Below are positions 43,983 to 52,225 of a stretch of DNA of 63,390 nucleotides, one piece after another. Source of the stretch: Erythrobacter sanguineus (GTDB taxonomy: Bacteria > Pseudomonadota > Alphaproteobacteria > Sphingomonadales > Sphingomonadaceae); the NCBI GenBank assembly GCA_945878845.1, contig CAMCUB010000003.1:126482-189871 (forward strand). The letters are read 5' to 3'. Both the position numbers and the translations under genes were made by a program. Positions within the stretch are counted from its first letter, which is position 1. The number at the start of each line of letters is the position of its first letter. The notes below the pieces were generated by a model. It was not told the DNA's origin and searched no databases. It worked only from the letters and a program-made list of their open reading frames with translations.

Positions 43983-44029
43983 GGAGCCGGCCGGCGCGGG
44001 GGAGAGGGGGGAGAGAGCCGGCCGGCTCC
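43983..44029. other. 13-bp perfect inverted repeat between pirin and azoreductase genes
   Basis: GGAGCCGGCCGGC (43983-43995) and GCCGGCCGGCTCC (44017-44029) can form a very stable hairpin with a 21-base purine-rich loop, starting 12 bases beyond the pirin stop. No T-run follows on the minus strand. It could dampen read-through into the azoreductase. Confidence 0.6.
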
Positions 44030-44041
44030 GAGGGGGTAGGC

Positions 44042-44773
44042 TTACGCTGCGTCGACCAGCACGACCTCGCTGTCTTCCACAGCCGTGATCGTCACCGATT
44101 CCTGCCCGGTGATCGCCACGCCGTCGCGGGCCCCCGCTTCGACACCTTCAGCGCCTTCGACCGTCTCAATCCGCACCTTGCCGGTGGCAGGCACGAGATA
44201 GAGGTGCCGGTCGGACGAGCGCGGCGTGTAGGTCACGCTCTCGCCCGCCTTGATCGTCGCGCCCAGCACCCGGGCATCGGCGCGGATGGCCAGAGCTCCT
44301 TCACGCGCGTCGTCGTCATTGGCGACCCCGCTTGCCAGCGGCACGAAGGAACCAGCGCGGTCATCCTTCGGGAACTGGCGCGCACCCCAGCTCGGCTGGC
44401 CGCCGCGAGCATCGGGGATGATCCAGATCTGGAAGATCCGGGTCTCCTCGTCCTCGAGGTTGTATTCCGAGTGGGTGACGCCGTTGCCGGCGCTCATCGC
44501 CTGAACGTCGCCCGCTTCGGTGCGGCCTTCATTGCCCATCGAATCGCGGTGGGTGATGGCGCCGGCGCGGACATAGGTGATGATCTCCATGTCGCTGTGC
44601 GGATGCGGCGGGAAGCCCGACTTGGCGGCGATCGCGTCGTCGTTCCAGACGCGCAAGGCTCCCCAGTGGACGCGCGCCGGATCATGGTAGCCAGCAAACG
44701 AGAAGTGGTGGTGCGCATCGAGCCAGCCGTGGTTGGCGGCGCCGAGAGTGTTGAAGGGCCTGAGTTCGATCAT
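44042..44773 (-). CDS. Pirin family protein (quercetinase-like)
   Basis: A 243-residue bicupin. N-terminal cupin metal residues are visible in GFPPHPHSDMEIITY and GNGVTHSEYN (three histidines and a glutamate), as in YhhW-type pirins with quercetin 2,3-dioxygenase activity. The start RPFNTLGAANHGWLDAHHHFSF is the family landmark. It is divergent from a LysR regulator with a strong palindrome between them, and is followed by the azoreductase, so the pair may respond to quinones or flavonoid-type compounds. That stimulus is inference. Confidence 0.9.
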   Translation of the reverse strand: MIELRPFNTLGAANHGWLDAHHHFSFAGYHDPARVHWGALRVWNDDAIAAKSGFPPHPHSDMEIITYVRAGAITHRDSMGNEGRTEAGDVQAMSAGNGVTHSEYNLEDEETRIFQIWIIPDARGGQPSWGARQFPKDDRAGSFVPLASGVANDDDAREGALAIRADARVLGATIKAGESVTYTPRSSDRHLYLVPATGKVRIETVEGAEGVEAGARDGVAITGQESVTITAVEDSEVVLVDAA

Positions 44774-44849
44774 GGCGTATCTCCTGTTTGGTTGAGGCGG
44801 AGATAGGCCCCGTCCGGCGTACGGATAAGTGCGATAAAACTTGCCAAGA

Positions 44850-44868
44850 TGTTCGGATTATCCGAACA
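44850..44868. promoter_or_regulatory. LysR-type operator: perfect 19-bp palindrome
   Basis: TGTTCGGATTATCCGAACA has perfect 8-bp arms around TTA and contains a T-N11-A LysR box (44852-44866). It ends eight bases before the lysR ATG and is 77 bp upstream of the divergent pirin start, a place suited to both autoregulation and control of the pirin-azoreductase unit. Confidence 0.75.
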
Positions 44869-44876
44869 AGCGTGAA

Positions 44877-45794
44877 ATGAAACTCGGCGAACCCACCCTC
44901 GATCAGCTGCGCCTCTTCATCGCGGTCGCCGAACATGGCAGCTTCGGCGGCGCGGCCAAGGCGAGCGGGCGCGCGGTCTCTGCGGTGTCTTACGGAATCG
45001 CGCAGCTTGAGGCGCAGCTCGCGCTGACCCTGTTCGAGCGCGAGGGCTCGCGCCGCCCGGTGCTGACGCAAGCGGGCGAGGGGCTGCTGGCCGAGGCGCG
45101 GGTGATCGCCGACCGGGTCGATGCGCTGCTGGCCAAAGCCCGCTCGCTCCATGCCGGGCAGGAGCCTTCTCTGACGCTGGTGGTCGACGTGATGGTGCCG
45201 GGCGATGTCACCGCGCACGTGCTGGGCGAATTCCGGCGGATGTTCCCGACCTGCGCGCTCACCTTGCGGATCGAGGCGCTCGGCGCGGTCGCGGCCTGTC
45301 TGATCGACGGCGGCTCCGATCTGGCGATCGGCGGCCCGGTGATTGGCGATCAACCCTCGCTCGAGCGGCAGGCGGTGGGGGAAATCGAGCTGATCCCGGT
45401 CGCGGCGCCCTCGCACCCGCTGGCGCAGCCCGGCATCATGCCCGGCGAGAGCCGTCGCCACCTGCAACTGGTGCTGACCGACCGCTCGCCGCTAACTGAG
45501 GGACTGGAGTTCTCGGTGCTGTCCCCGCTGACCTGGCGGCTGGGCGATCTGGGGGCGAAGCACTCGCTGCTCAAGGAGGGGCTGGGCTGGGGCAACATGC
45601 CGCGCGGGATGGTGGCGGGCGACCTTGCATCGGGCATGCTGGTGGCGCTCGACCTGCCGGAGAAGCCGGGCGCGCAGTACCGCCTGAGCGCGATCTGGCG
45701 CCGGGACACCCGGCTGGGCCCGGCGGCAAGCTGGCTGGTCGATGCCTTCAAGGAAGGGCTGGCGGCTTGCCCAACTTCCCCGTCCCGGGCCTGA
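44877..45794 (+). CDS. LysR-family transcriptional regulator of the pirin/azoreductase unit
   Basis: From the ATG at 44877 (an in-frame TTG at 44841 would lie inside the palindrome) it has 305 residues. The N-terminal helix-turn-helix LDQLRLFIAVAEHGSFGGAAKASGRAVSAVSYGIAQLE is standard, followed by the inducer-binding domain. The operator at 44850 is directly before it. Azoreductase, pirin and LysR make a recognisable electrophile- or quinone-response set in Proteobacteria. The inducer is not known. Confidence 0.9.
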   Translation: MKLGEPTLDQLRLFIAVAEHGSFGGAAKASGRAVSAVSYGIAQLEAQLALTLFEREGSRRPVLTQAGEGLLAEARVIADRVDALLAKARSLHAGQEPSLTLVVDVMVPGDVTAHVLGEFRRMFPTCALTLRIEALGAVAACLIDGGSDLAIGGPVIGDQPSLERQAVGEIELIPVAAPSHPLAQPGIMPGESRRHLQLVLTDRSPLTEGLEFSVLSPLTWRLGDLGAKHSLLKEGLGWGNMPRGMVAGDLASGMLVALDLPEKPGAQYRLSAIWRRDTRLGPAASWLVDAFKEGLAACPTSPSRA

Positions 45795-45848
45795 CCCGGG
45801 ACCCCGCTTATCATCCAGGCGAGCTGGGCCCCGGATCAAGTCCGGGGC
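45782..45848. repeat. Two palindromic REP-like hairpins between convergent genes
   Basis: GTCCCGGGCCTGACCCGGGAC (45782-45802) has 8-bp arms with a CCTGA loop; 45828-45848 has GCCCCGGA and TCCGGGGC arms with a TCAAG loop. They lie between the convergent lysR and GST genes. The CCGGATCAAGTCCGG motif is a common dispersed palindrome in alphaproteobacteria. They may serve as a bidirectional terminator. Confidence 0.7.
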
Positions 45849-45859
45849 GGGGAAGGGGG

Positions 45860-46489
45860 CTAAGGCCCCAACATCACAGGCGCATCACTTTTCTGCCAAG
45901 GCGCAAATTTGGGCATCACGCTGGCGAAGAGCGGCGTCTCCAGCAACCGTTCGAGCCAACCTTGGATAGGCGCGAGCGGCTGGGCGGCAAACCACGGCGG
46001 GTCGATCGCGGCGAATTGGCGGATGAAGGGGAACAGCGCGATGTCTGTAAAGCCGCGCGCCTCTCCGCCGAGGTAGGGCGCCTCGCCCAGCCGCGCCTCC
46101 AGCGGCGCAAGGAAGGCGAGCGCGGCGGAGCGATGGTCGATGCCGTCGTCCTCCCCATAGCGCCCGGGGTATTTCGCACGGTCGAGATGGCGTTTGAACG
46201 GACCGTCATTGGCCGCGATCAGGCCTGCATCCTCGCCGGCGAGCCAGCCTTCGGGGTCGTGATGCACGAGCGCCCAGCGCATGATGTCGAGGCTCTGGTC
46301 GATGACCTGTCCGTCCGCCAGCACCAGCACCGGGACGGTCCCCTTGGGGCTCGCGGCGAGCAGCGCAGGCGGCTTGGCGGCGAGCTTCACCTCGCGCAGT
46401 TCCACCGTGATCCCCGCCACCCACAGCGCCATGCGCGCCCGCATCGCATAGGGGCAGCGGCGGAAGGAATAGAGGATCGGCGGCGTCAT
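45860..46489 (-). CDS. Glutathione S-transferase-like protein
   Basis: A 209-residue protein with the thioredoxin-fold start [18 protein letters not shown], where the CPYAMR segment resembles GrxB/SspA-type members with a possible catalytic cysteine at the first turn, then PKGTVPVL and a helical domain. It overlaps the upstream trhO gene by 4 bp (ATGA) and closes the ilvE-hypothetical-trhO-gst unit. Substrate unknown. The reading frame ends within 12 bases of the REP-like hairpin. Confidence 0.85.
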   Translation of the reverse strand: MTPPILYSFRRCPYAMRARMALWVAGITVELREVKLAAKPPALLAASPKGTVPVLVLADGQVIDQSLDIMRWALVHHDPEGWLAGEDAGLIAANDGPFKRHLDRAKYPGRYGEDDGIDHRSAALAFLAPLEARLGEAPYLGGEARGFTDIALFPFIRQFAAIDPPWFAAQPLAPIQGWLERLLETPLFASVMPKFAPWQKSDAPVMLGP

Positions 46490-47436
46490 TCAGGCGGTTT
46501 GCGAACCGCGCCGACGTGCAATTCGCCGCGCTGGCGGGCGAGCGCTTCCTGCCGCTGGCGCTCGGTGTAACCGGCGCGTTGTTCGGGCGTGCGTTCGGTG
46601 ATGCAGGCGGGGCAGCTCACGCCGTCCGCATAATCGGGATGGGCGAGAGCTGCGGCATCGAGCGGGCGGCGGCAGGCGCGGCACAGCTGGAAGGTGCCTT
46701 GCTCCAGGCCGTGGCGCACTGTCACGCGTTCATCGAAGACAAAGCATTCGCCCTGCCACAGGCTTTGATCTTCAGGCACTTGCTCGAGGTACTTCAGAAT
46801 GCCGCCCTTGAGGTGATAGACCTCCTCGATCCCCTCCGAGCGAAGGAAGGCGGTCGATTTCTCGCAGCGAATGCCGCCGGTGCAGAACATCGCGACTTTC
46901 CTTTTGCCGCCGAGCAGTTCCTCGCGGTGTTCGCGGAACCATGCGGGGAAATCGCGGAAGGTGGGCGTTTGCGGATCGACCGCGCCCCGGAAAGTGCCGA
47001 CCGCCACCTCGTAATCATTGCGGGTATCGATCACGATTGTCTCGGGATCGGCGATCAGCGCGTTCCAGTCATGGGGATCGACATAGGTGCCCACGCTCAG
47101 GGTGGGGTCGATGTCGGGCTCGCCCATCGTGACGATCTCGCGCTTCACGCGGACCTTCATGCGGTGGAAGGGCATCTGTGGCGCGTCCGAGAACTTCACG
47201 TCCATCGCCGCGCACCCCGGCAGTGCGCGGATGTGGGCGAGGACCGCCTCCAGCCCCTCAGGCGCGCCCGCAATCGTTCCGTTGATCCCTTCCGGTGCGA
47301 GCAGCAGCGTGCCCTTGATCCCGTGCGCCTCGCAGGCGGCGAGCAGCGGGGGTTGCAAGGAGCGAGGATCGTCGAAGCGCGTGAACTGGTAGAGCGCGGC
47401 GACCGCGACGCTCGGTTCAGCCTTTGCGGCAGGCAT
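46486..47436 (-). CDS. trhO: tRNA uridine(34) 5-hydroxylase TrhO (rhodanese-family, YceA)
   Basis: A 316-residue protein: an N-terminal acylphosphatase-like UPF0176 domain ([37 protein letters not shown]) and a rhodanese domain with [18 protein letters not shown] and the active loop [10 protein letters not shown] (catalytic cysteine first). The C-terminal zinc-ribbon-like CxxC pairs ([17 protein letters not shown]) are also family features. TrhO hydroxylates uridine 34 of certain tRNAs with O2. It overlaps the hypothetical gene upstream by 20 bp and GST downstream by 4 bp. Confidence 0.92.
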   Translation of the reverse strand: MPAAKAEPSVAVAALYQFTRFDDPRSLQPPLLAACEAHGIKGTLLLAPEGINGTIAGAPEGLEAVLAHIRALPGCAAMDVKFSDAPQMPFHRMKVRVKREIVTMGEPDIDPTLSVGTYVDPHDWNALIADPETIVIDTRNDYEVAVGTFRGAVDPQTPTFRDFPAWFREHREELLGGKRKVAMFCTGGIRCEKSTAFLRSEGIEEVYHLKGGILKYLEQVPEDQSLWQGECFVFDERVTVRHGLEQGTFQLCRACRRPLDAAALAHPDYADGVSCPACITERTPEQRAGYTERQRQEALARQRGELHVGAVRKPPE

Positions 47437-47698
47437 AGGTCCCGCTCATGGAAATCTGCGGCTTCCCGCCCGCCAAGGCGATCCCGGTCACGATCGGCTC
47501 GGAAACCTCCACGGGCGCGCCCTTCTTGCCGCAGGCCTCGGCGGCTTTGGCGAGCAGCAGGCCTTTGCCCTGCGGGAAGGGGTTGCTCGGGTCGGCGGCG
47601 ACGAAGGTGATCGAGACCTCGACGCTGCCGTCATTCTTCCTGATGATCGCGCTGGCCTGATCGAGCATCGCCATGGCCGCGAGTGTAAGTCCGAGCAT
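47417..47698 (-). CDS. Small hypothetical exported protein
   Basis: A 93-residue protein with a short hydrophobic N-terminus ([17 protein letters not shown]) that could be a signal peptide. GGAGA lies eight bases before the ATG. Two cysteines (near residues 56 and 89) could form a disulfide after export. No family is recognised. It is 12 bp downstream of ilvE and its end overlaps trhO by 20 bp, so it belongs to their operon. Confidence 0.6.
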   Translation of the reverse strand: MLGLTLAAMAMLDQASAIIRKNDGSVEVSITFVAADPSNPFPQGKGLLLAKAAEACGKKGAPVEVSEPIVTGIALAGGKPQISMSGTYACRKG

Positions 47699-47710
47699 GT
47701 GCCGTTTCTC

Positions 47711-48787
47711 CTAAACTCGCATCACCCAGCCGTGGGTGTCGGCAATCCGGCCGGTCTGGATACCGACGAGCTGTTCGCGCAAGGCGGCGGTGGTCTGGCC
47801 GATGCCGCCTGCACCGATGGTGAATTCGCCGTCATGCCCGGCGACCTTGCCGACCGCGGTGACGACTGCGGCGGTGCCGCAGGCCATGACTTCGAGGAGG
47901 TGCCCGCTCGCCGCATCCGCGCGCCATTGATCGATGGAGTAGGGGGCCTCGGAGACGGTGAGGCCCTGCTCGGTCAGCAGCGCGATCAGGCTGTCGCGGG
48001 TGATGCCGGGCAGGATCGTGCCGGTCAGCGGCGGGGTGATGACGGTGCCGTCGGCGAAGACGAAGAACAGGTTCATGCCGCCCAGCTCCTCGACCCACTT
48101 GCGTTCTGCAGCGTCGAGGAACAGCACCTGGTCATGCCCCTTGGCGAAGGCCTGTCCGGTCGGCACGAGGCTGGCGGCATAATTGCCCCCGCACTTGGCT
48201 GCGCCCGTCCCGCCGGGTGCGGCGCGGGTGTAGTCGGAGATCCAGATGCTCACCGCCTTCGCGCCCGATTTGAAATAGTTGCCGGCCGGACTTGCGATGA
48301 CGATGAACTTGTACTTCTTGGCCGGACGCACGCCGAGGAAGGCCTCGGTCGCGATCATGAAGGGGCGCAGGTAGAGCGAGCCGCCCTCGACCGCCGGGTA
48401 CCAGTTGCCGTCCACTTCCAGCAGCGCCTGAATCGCGCCGAGGAACAGCTCTTCGGGCAATGCGGGCATGGCGAGCCGCTCGGCCGAGGCGTTGAAGCGC
48501 GCGGCGTTGGCCTCAGGGCGGAACAGCCCGAGCGCGCCATCGGGGTGGCGATAGGCCTTGAGGCCCTCGAAGATCTCCTGCGCATAGTGGAGCACGCTGG
48601 CGGCCGGATCGAGGCTGATGGGCTCGCGCGGCCCGAGAACCGGGGTCTGCCAGCCACCCAGCGCCTCGTCATAGTCGATCACCACCATGTGATCGGTGAA
48701 CACGGTGCCGAAGCCCGGATCAGCGATCAGGCTCTCGCGGGTGGCGTCGGGCGTGGGCGAGGGGTGGGGAAGGCGGGTGACGTGCAT
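47711..48787 (-). CDS. ilvE: Branched-chain amino acid aminotransferase
   Basis: A 358-residue class IV PLP enzyme. The PLP-binding lysine is K198 in TGAAKCGGNYAASL; YAQEIFEGLKAYR near residue 68 is the N-terminal landmark and VLFLDAAERKWVEELGGMNLFFV follows. It transfers the amino group between glutamate and leucine, isoleucine or valine in the cytosol. First gene of a minus-strand unit with the small exported protein, trhO and GST. LeuB of the same pathway is elsewhere in the window (53243). Confidence 0.95.
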   Translation of the reverse strand: MHVTRLPHPSPTPDATRESLIADPGFGTVFTDHMVVIDYDEALGGWQTPVLGPREPISLDPAASVLHYAQEIFEGLKAYRHPDGALGLFRPEANAARFNASAERLAMPALPEELFLGAIQALLEVDGNWYPAVEGGSLYLRPFMIATEAFLGVRPAKKYKFIVIASPAGNYFKSGAKAVSIWISDYTRAAPGGTGAAKCGGNYAASLVPTGQAFAKGHDQVLFLDAAERKWVEELGGMNLFFVFADGTVITPPLTGTILPGITRDSLIALLTEQGLTVSEAPYSIDQWRADAASGHLLEVMACGTAAVVTAVGKVAGHDGEFTIGAGGIGQTTAALREQLVGIQTGRIADTHGWVMRV

Positions 48788-48843
48788 GAAATGCGCCTAA
48801 TCCTACGGGCCTCGCAGGGCAAGATCAGTGTTGTGCGGTGGAC

Positions 48844-49066
48844 CGGTCGCGCAGCGACCGCGAGGCCACGCGGCCGAGCCGCAGCGGGTCCGCAGCGAAG
48901 CGGAGGACGTCTAGCGAGGACGTGCCCGCGGAGGCGGGCACGCAAAGCAAATGCCCTCGGTCGCGCAGCGACCGCGAGGCCACGCGGCCGAGCCGCAGGC
49001 GCCCCGTAGCGAAGCGGAGGGAATAGCGCCGAGGACGAGCGGACGGAGGCCCGCTCGCAAAGCAAC
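48844..49066. repeat. Two tandem copies of a hairpin-rich repeat (about 107 bp each)
   Basis: The first 41 bases are identical in both copies (48844-48884 and 48958-48998). Each copy is a row of short hairpins: GGTCGC-GCA-GCGACC, GGCCAC-GC-GGCC-type and then GTGCCCGC-GGA-GGCGGGCAC in copy one or GAGCGG..GGA..CCGCTC in copy two. Stem sequences differ but stay paired. A third copy in reverse orientation is at 49501. No protein-coding evidence; long open frames here are low-complexity shadows. Confidence 0.8.
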
Positions 49067-49076
49067 AGCGCAAATG

Positions 49077-49111
49077 AAAAGGGCGTTTCCAGCCCGTCGG
49101 TGGAAACGCCC
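49077..49111 (-). terminator. Rho-independent terminator of the short-ORF transcript
   Basis: On the minus strand GGGCGTTTCC pairs with GGAAACGCCC (49111-49102 and 49090-49081) around an 11-base loop, then TTTT. A perfect 10-bp stem plus T-run is a full intrinsic terminator for the minus-strand transcript holding the two short ORFs. Confidence 0.8.
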
Positions 49112-49166
49112 TTGACATGGTCAGCGGCCGGAAGCGCCGCTCACGGTGCCTTACTCTGGCAGAGGA

Positions 49167-49223
49167 TTACCGAGTATGCTCCGTAGGGATCTTCACCGAC
49201 CTCGCTACTGAACCATGAGACAT
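49167..49223 (-). CDS. Candidate 18-residue ORF with extreme Shine-Dalgarno sequence
   Basis: The peptide is MSHGSVARSVKIPTEHTR. Its start is preceded by GAAAGGAGGTGATCC (49239-49225), a 15-base perfect complement of the 3' tail of 16S rRNA, at ideal spacing. Base composition is lower in GC than in neighbouring genes. The frame shifted by one stays open from 49227 to 49144 (it would read VSWFSSEVGEDPYGAYSVIL onward) but has no start codon. So this could be a short protein, a leader peptide, or a non-coding RNA that binds ribosomes. A perfect terminator lies 56 bp after the stop. Confidence 0.4.
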   Translation of the reverse strand: MSHGSVARSVKIPTEHTR

Positions 49224-49263
49224 CGGATCACCTCCTTTCAAGCTTGTGAGCAGACCCGCCGTG

Positions 49264-49362
49264 TCACCGGGGGCCGAGACGCGTGTGCCGCTGGTCTCGG
49301 GATACAATGTGATTCATCGCGGGAGCTTCCACAAGACTTGAAATAATCTTTTCCCGCGTCAT
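49264..49362 (-). CDS. Candidate 32-residue ORF upstream of the extreme-SD ORF
   Basis: An ATG at 49362 with GAGGTG five bases before it opens a 32-residue frame (MTREKIISSLVEAPAMNHIV, then SRDQRHTRLGPR) ending at TGA 49266-49264. It is rich in charged residues at the end. It lies 40 bases upstream of the 18-residue ORF on the same strand and would share its transcript and terminator. Codon usage is not like the core genes. No family is recognised; whether it is translated is unknown. Confidence 0.4.
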   Translation of the reverse strand: MTREKIISSLVEAPAMNHIVSRDQRHTRLGPR

Positions 49363-49395
49363 ACTCACACCTCGCCGCGCAAGACCGCGGCTGAC

Positions 49396-49425
49396 AACGC
49401 CCGGGGGAGACCTCGGGCGTTTTTC
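49396..49425 (+). terminator. Intrinsic-terminator-like hairpin (plus strand)
   Basis: AACGCCCG (49396-49403) pairs with CGGGCGTT (49414-49421) around a 10-base loop and is followed by TTTCG on the plus strand. It has no clear upstream gene on that strand, so it may instead insulate the short-ORF locus or be part of its minus-strand leader. Confidence 0.55.
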
Positions 49426-49500
49426 GTTTCGGGTGCGCTTGTGGACAGGCTGTGCATGAGCCTGTGGATATTAATGTATAGAATCGGAAGTTGTTTGCGT

Positions 49501-49603
49501 GCGTGCCCGCCTCCGCGGGCACATCCTCGGTGCTGTTTCGATCCCTATGGGATCGAGCACCTGCGGGGCGGCCGCGTGGCCTTGCGGACCCTGCGGGTCC
49601 GAA
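49501..49603. repeat. Third, inverted copy of the hairpin-rich repeat
   Basis: Read on the minus strand, this has GGACCC-GCA-GGGTCC, then AGGCCACGCGGCC and, at the other end, the same GTGCCCGC-GGA-GGCGGGCAC hairpin as copy one at 48844. It lies in opposite orientation on the other side of the short-ORF locus, so that locus is bracketed by inverted copies. A further hairpin CGATCCC-TAT-GGGATCG is specific to this copy. Confidence 0.72.
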
Positions 49604-49636
49604 TTTACCGCCACCAGCACGGCTCGGGCCTTTCTC

Positions 49637-50194
49637 CTATCCCCTACAATCCTCGATCACCCGGCTGACCTCGGCATGGCTGGGGAGGTGGAGCGGCTGC
49701 AATCCGTCCGCTTCGACCGCGAACTGGCCCTTGCTGAGCGCCATCGCATCAAGCAGCGGATCATCGCCGCGAAGCGATCCGATCACGTTGGCAAACTCGC
49801 CGATCTCGAGCCGCGCCGCGACGGTGCGCGTGGCCGTTTCGGTGCGAATGGTGATCGCCGGGTTCGGCCCGCTTTGCCCTGCCATGATCAGGGCGATTGT
49901 CTGGTTTGGCCGCCAGCAATGGATCGCCAAGGCTGTGCCGCTGGTGGGCCCCGTGAACGCAGCGATCGTCAGGTTGCCGCGATTTTCATAACCCCACGAG
50001 CCCGGCGTTAGCGTCGCATCCATCCAGTTGTCGCTCACCGGGGCTTGTATCACCGGCGCGGGAGCAGGCCGGGGCGGGGCAGGCCGCACCACCGGAGCAG
50101 GCGCGCGCGCGACAGGCTTGGGCGGTGCCTTGGTCGCAGGCGCGCAAGCGGCGAGGGCGAGCGAGAGGGCGAGAAGGGGCAGACCGGCTTTCAT
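49637..50194 (-). CDS. Hypothetical lipoprotein
   Basis: The ATG at 50194 gives 185 residues beginning with a lipoprotein signal (LLALSLALAAC, cysteine at 17). A proline/alanine-rich spacer of about 40 residues follows, then a compact domain (NWMDATLTPGSWGYENRGNLTI, later ALAIHCWRPNQTIALIM). Two cysteines, in AIHCW and the last residues EDCRG, may form a disulfide. It is a membrane-anchored periplasmic protein of unknown role, conserved-looking in sphingomonads by style only. Divergent from tlyA. Confidence 0.7.
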   Translation of the reverse strand: MKAGLPLLALSLALAACAPATKAPPKPVARAPAPVVRPAPPRPAPAPVIQAPVSDNWMDATLTPGSWGYENRGNLTIAAFTGPTSGTALAIHCWRPNQTIALIMAGQSGPNPAITIRTETATRTVAARLEIGEFANVIGSLRGDDPLLDAMALSKGQFAVEADGLQPLHLPSHAEVSRVIEDCRG

Positions 50195-50229
50195 GCCTGC
50201 ACTTTGCGCGCTAGGGCCTCGTCTTGTCC

Positions 50230-50994
<765 letters not shown>

Positions 50995-51016
50995 TTTGCA
51001 CCCTGACAAAAGAAAA

Positions 51017-51044
51017 ACCGGCAGCAACCGAAGTTGCTACCGGT
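51017..51044. terminator. Bidirectional intrinsic terminator
   Basis: ACCGGCAGCAAC pairs with GTTGCTACCGGT around a CGAA tetraloop (one mismatch). On the minus strand TTTTTCTTTTG follows, and on the plus strand CTTTCTTG. It sits between convergent tlyA and the small lipoprotein gene and can end both transcripts. Confidence 0.88.
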
Positions 51045-51097
51045 CTTTCTTGTTCCGTTCCCCGGTCACAAGGACCAGGGCCGAAAAGCCCTAAGGC

Positions 51098-51295
51098 TTA
51101 CTCGGCCGGGGTTTCGGCAGCCATCGGCTCAGCAGCCATGGTGTCGGTGGCGTCAGCGGCCGGGGTTTCGGCAGCCATCGGCTCTTCAGCAACGGCCATG
51201 GCGTCGGCTTCGGTCGAAGCTTCTTCAGCGGGCTTCGAGCAAGCGGCGGTGGCGAGGGCGAGGCCGGCAACGGCGACGAGAGCGATCTTCTTCAT
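51098..51295 (-). CDS. Small Ala/Glu-rich lipoprotein
   Basis: From the ATG at 51295 it has 65 residues. The signal peptide ends in ATAAC with the lipid cysteine at 19. The mature part is only about 47 residues and is a low-complexity repeat of EPMAAETPA-type units, strongly acidic. The convergent terminator at 51017 follows. It resembles the small acidic lipoproteins of sphingomonads; no function can be named. Confidence 0.7.
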   Translation of the reverse strand: MKKIALVAVAGLALATAACSKPAEEASTEADAMAVAEEPMAAETPAADATDTMAAEPMAAETPAE

Positions 51296-51642
51296 GGTCA
51301 TTTCCCCTATGGGTCCGGCAAAGCCGGGAATGAGCAAAAGCGCAATTTGTGTCACATCCCGCCGCTACTGCGCTTCGAATCACGGCAGGAATAAGGCAGC
51401 CTCTAGCAGAGCTTTTTCCAGACCCCAAAGCGTTTCGTGGCGCTGTGCCCAATTTCCACCACATTTTTCACAATTCCCTGCGTTGCGCCGGGGAGGCGTG
51501 GTTCAACGCGGGCCATGTAGTGGCGGACTCTTAAGCGGCCTATCGCTGCGCTACTTGATGCCGGATGTTGGCGCGGCCGCGCGGCTCTGGTATCGCCGCG
51601 CTCCCTGCCCGGACAATGCCCGGCTTACGACTGGATGAGTGC

Positions 51643-52191
51643 ATGAACGTCCTTGCTTCCCCCGCCCAGCTGCGCGCCAGCTTCCTGCGCTGGGCGCTGT
51701 TCATGGTGCCGCTGGTGCTGCTGATCGGGTTTTTCGCGAGCCAGCTCGGCGGGCCGGACACGGCGTGGTTCGCGGGGCTCAATAAGCCTGCGATCTATCC
51801 GCCGCCGGTGGTGTTCGGGATCGTTTGGACGACCCTGTTCGTGCTGATCGGCCTTGCGCTGGCATCGGTCGCGAGCGCCTGGGGCGCGCCGAGGCGGGGC
51901 CTCGCGCTGATCGTCTTCGCGGTGCACTTCCTCGTGACGCAGAGCTGGAGCGCGGTGTTCTTCGGGATGCAGGAGATGACAATCGCCCTGATGGTGATCG
52001 GATTCGGCATCGCAAGCCTATTGATTGCACTCGCGCTGGTGCTGCGGGTGCGGCGCAAGGCGGGGCTGCTGCTGCTGCCCTACCTCGCGTGGCTGTGCTT
52101 TGCGGCGGCGCTCAACTACCAGTTCATCGCCGAAAACCCCGACGGCGGCGACCGCGGCCTCGATGGCGCGGCGACCAAGGTCGAGTTCTGA
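51643..52191 (+). CDS. tspO: TspO/MBR family protein
   Basis: The ATG at 51643 gives 182 residues with five hydrophobic segments. Landmarks of TspO are WFAGLNKPAIYPPPVVFGIVWT and SAVFFGMQEMTIALMVI, and LNYQFIAENP at the end. TspO proteins bind porphyrins and related tetrapyrroles in the membrane and in alphaproteobacteria modulate photosynthesis or stress genes. It stands alone between two repeat-containing gaps. Confidence 0.9.
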   Translation: MNVLASPAQLRASFLRWALFMVPLVLLIGFFASQLGGPDTAWFAGLNKPAIYPPPVVFGIVWTTLFVLIGLALASVASAWGAPRRGLALIVFAVHFLVTQSWSAVFFGMQEMTIALMVIGFGIASLLIALALVLRVRRKAGLLLLPYLAWLCFAAALNYQFIAENPDGGDRGLDGAATKVEF

Positions 52192-52225
52192 GGCAATAGA
52201 CCCACCAAGCTATCGTGAGGCGCTG

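Noticed and set aside
48844..49066. Arginine-rich ORFs in the hairpin repeats
   Set aside because: Several frames are open on both strands at once, sequence is repetitive, and there is no ribosome site; they are by-products of the palindromic repeat.
49225..49239. Possible 16S rRNA fragment (plus strand equals the 16S 3' tail)
   Set aside because: Only the 15-base tail matches; flanking sequence shows none of the conserved helix 45 stem (GGTTGGATC upstream context is absent), so it is better explained as an extended Shine-Dalgarno on the minus strand.
49270..49310. Resemblance of GACGCGTGTGCCG to part of the SRP RNA
   Set aside because: The conserved SRP tetraloop and symmetric loop sequence do not follow; a chance short match.
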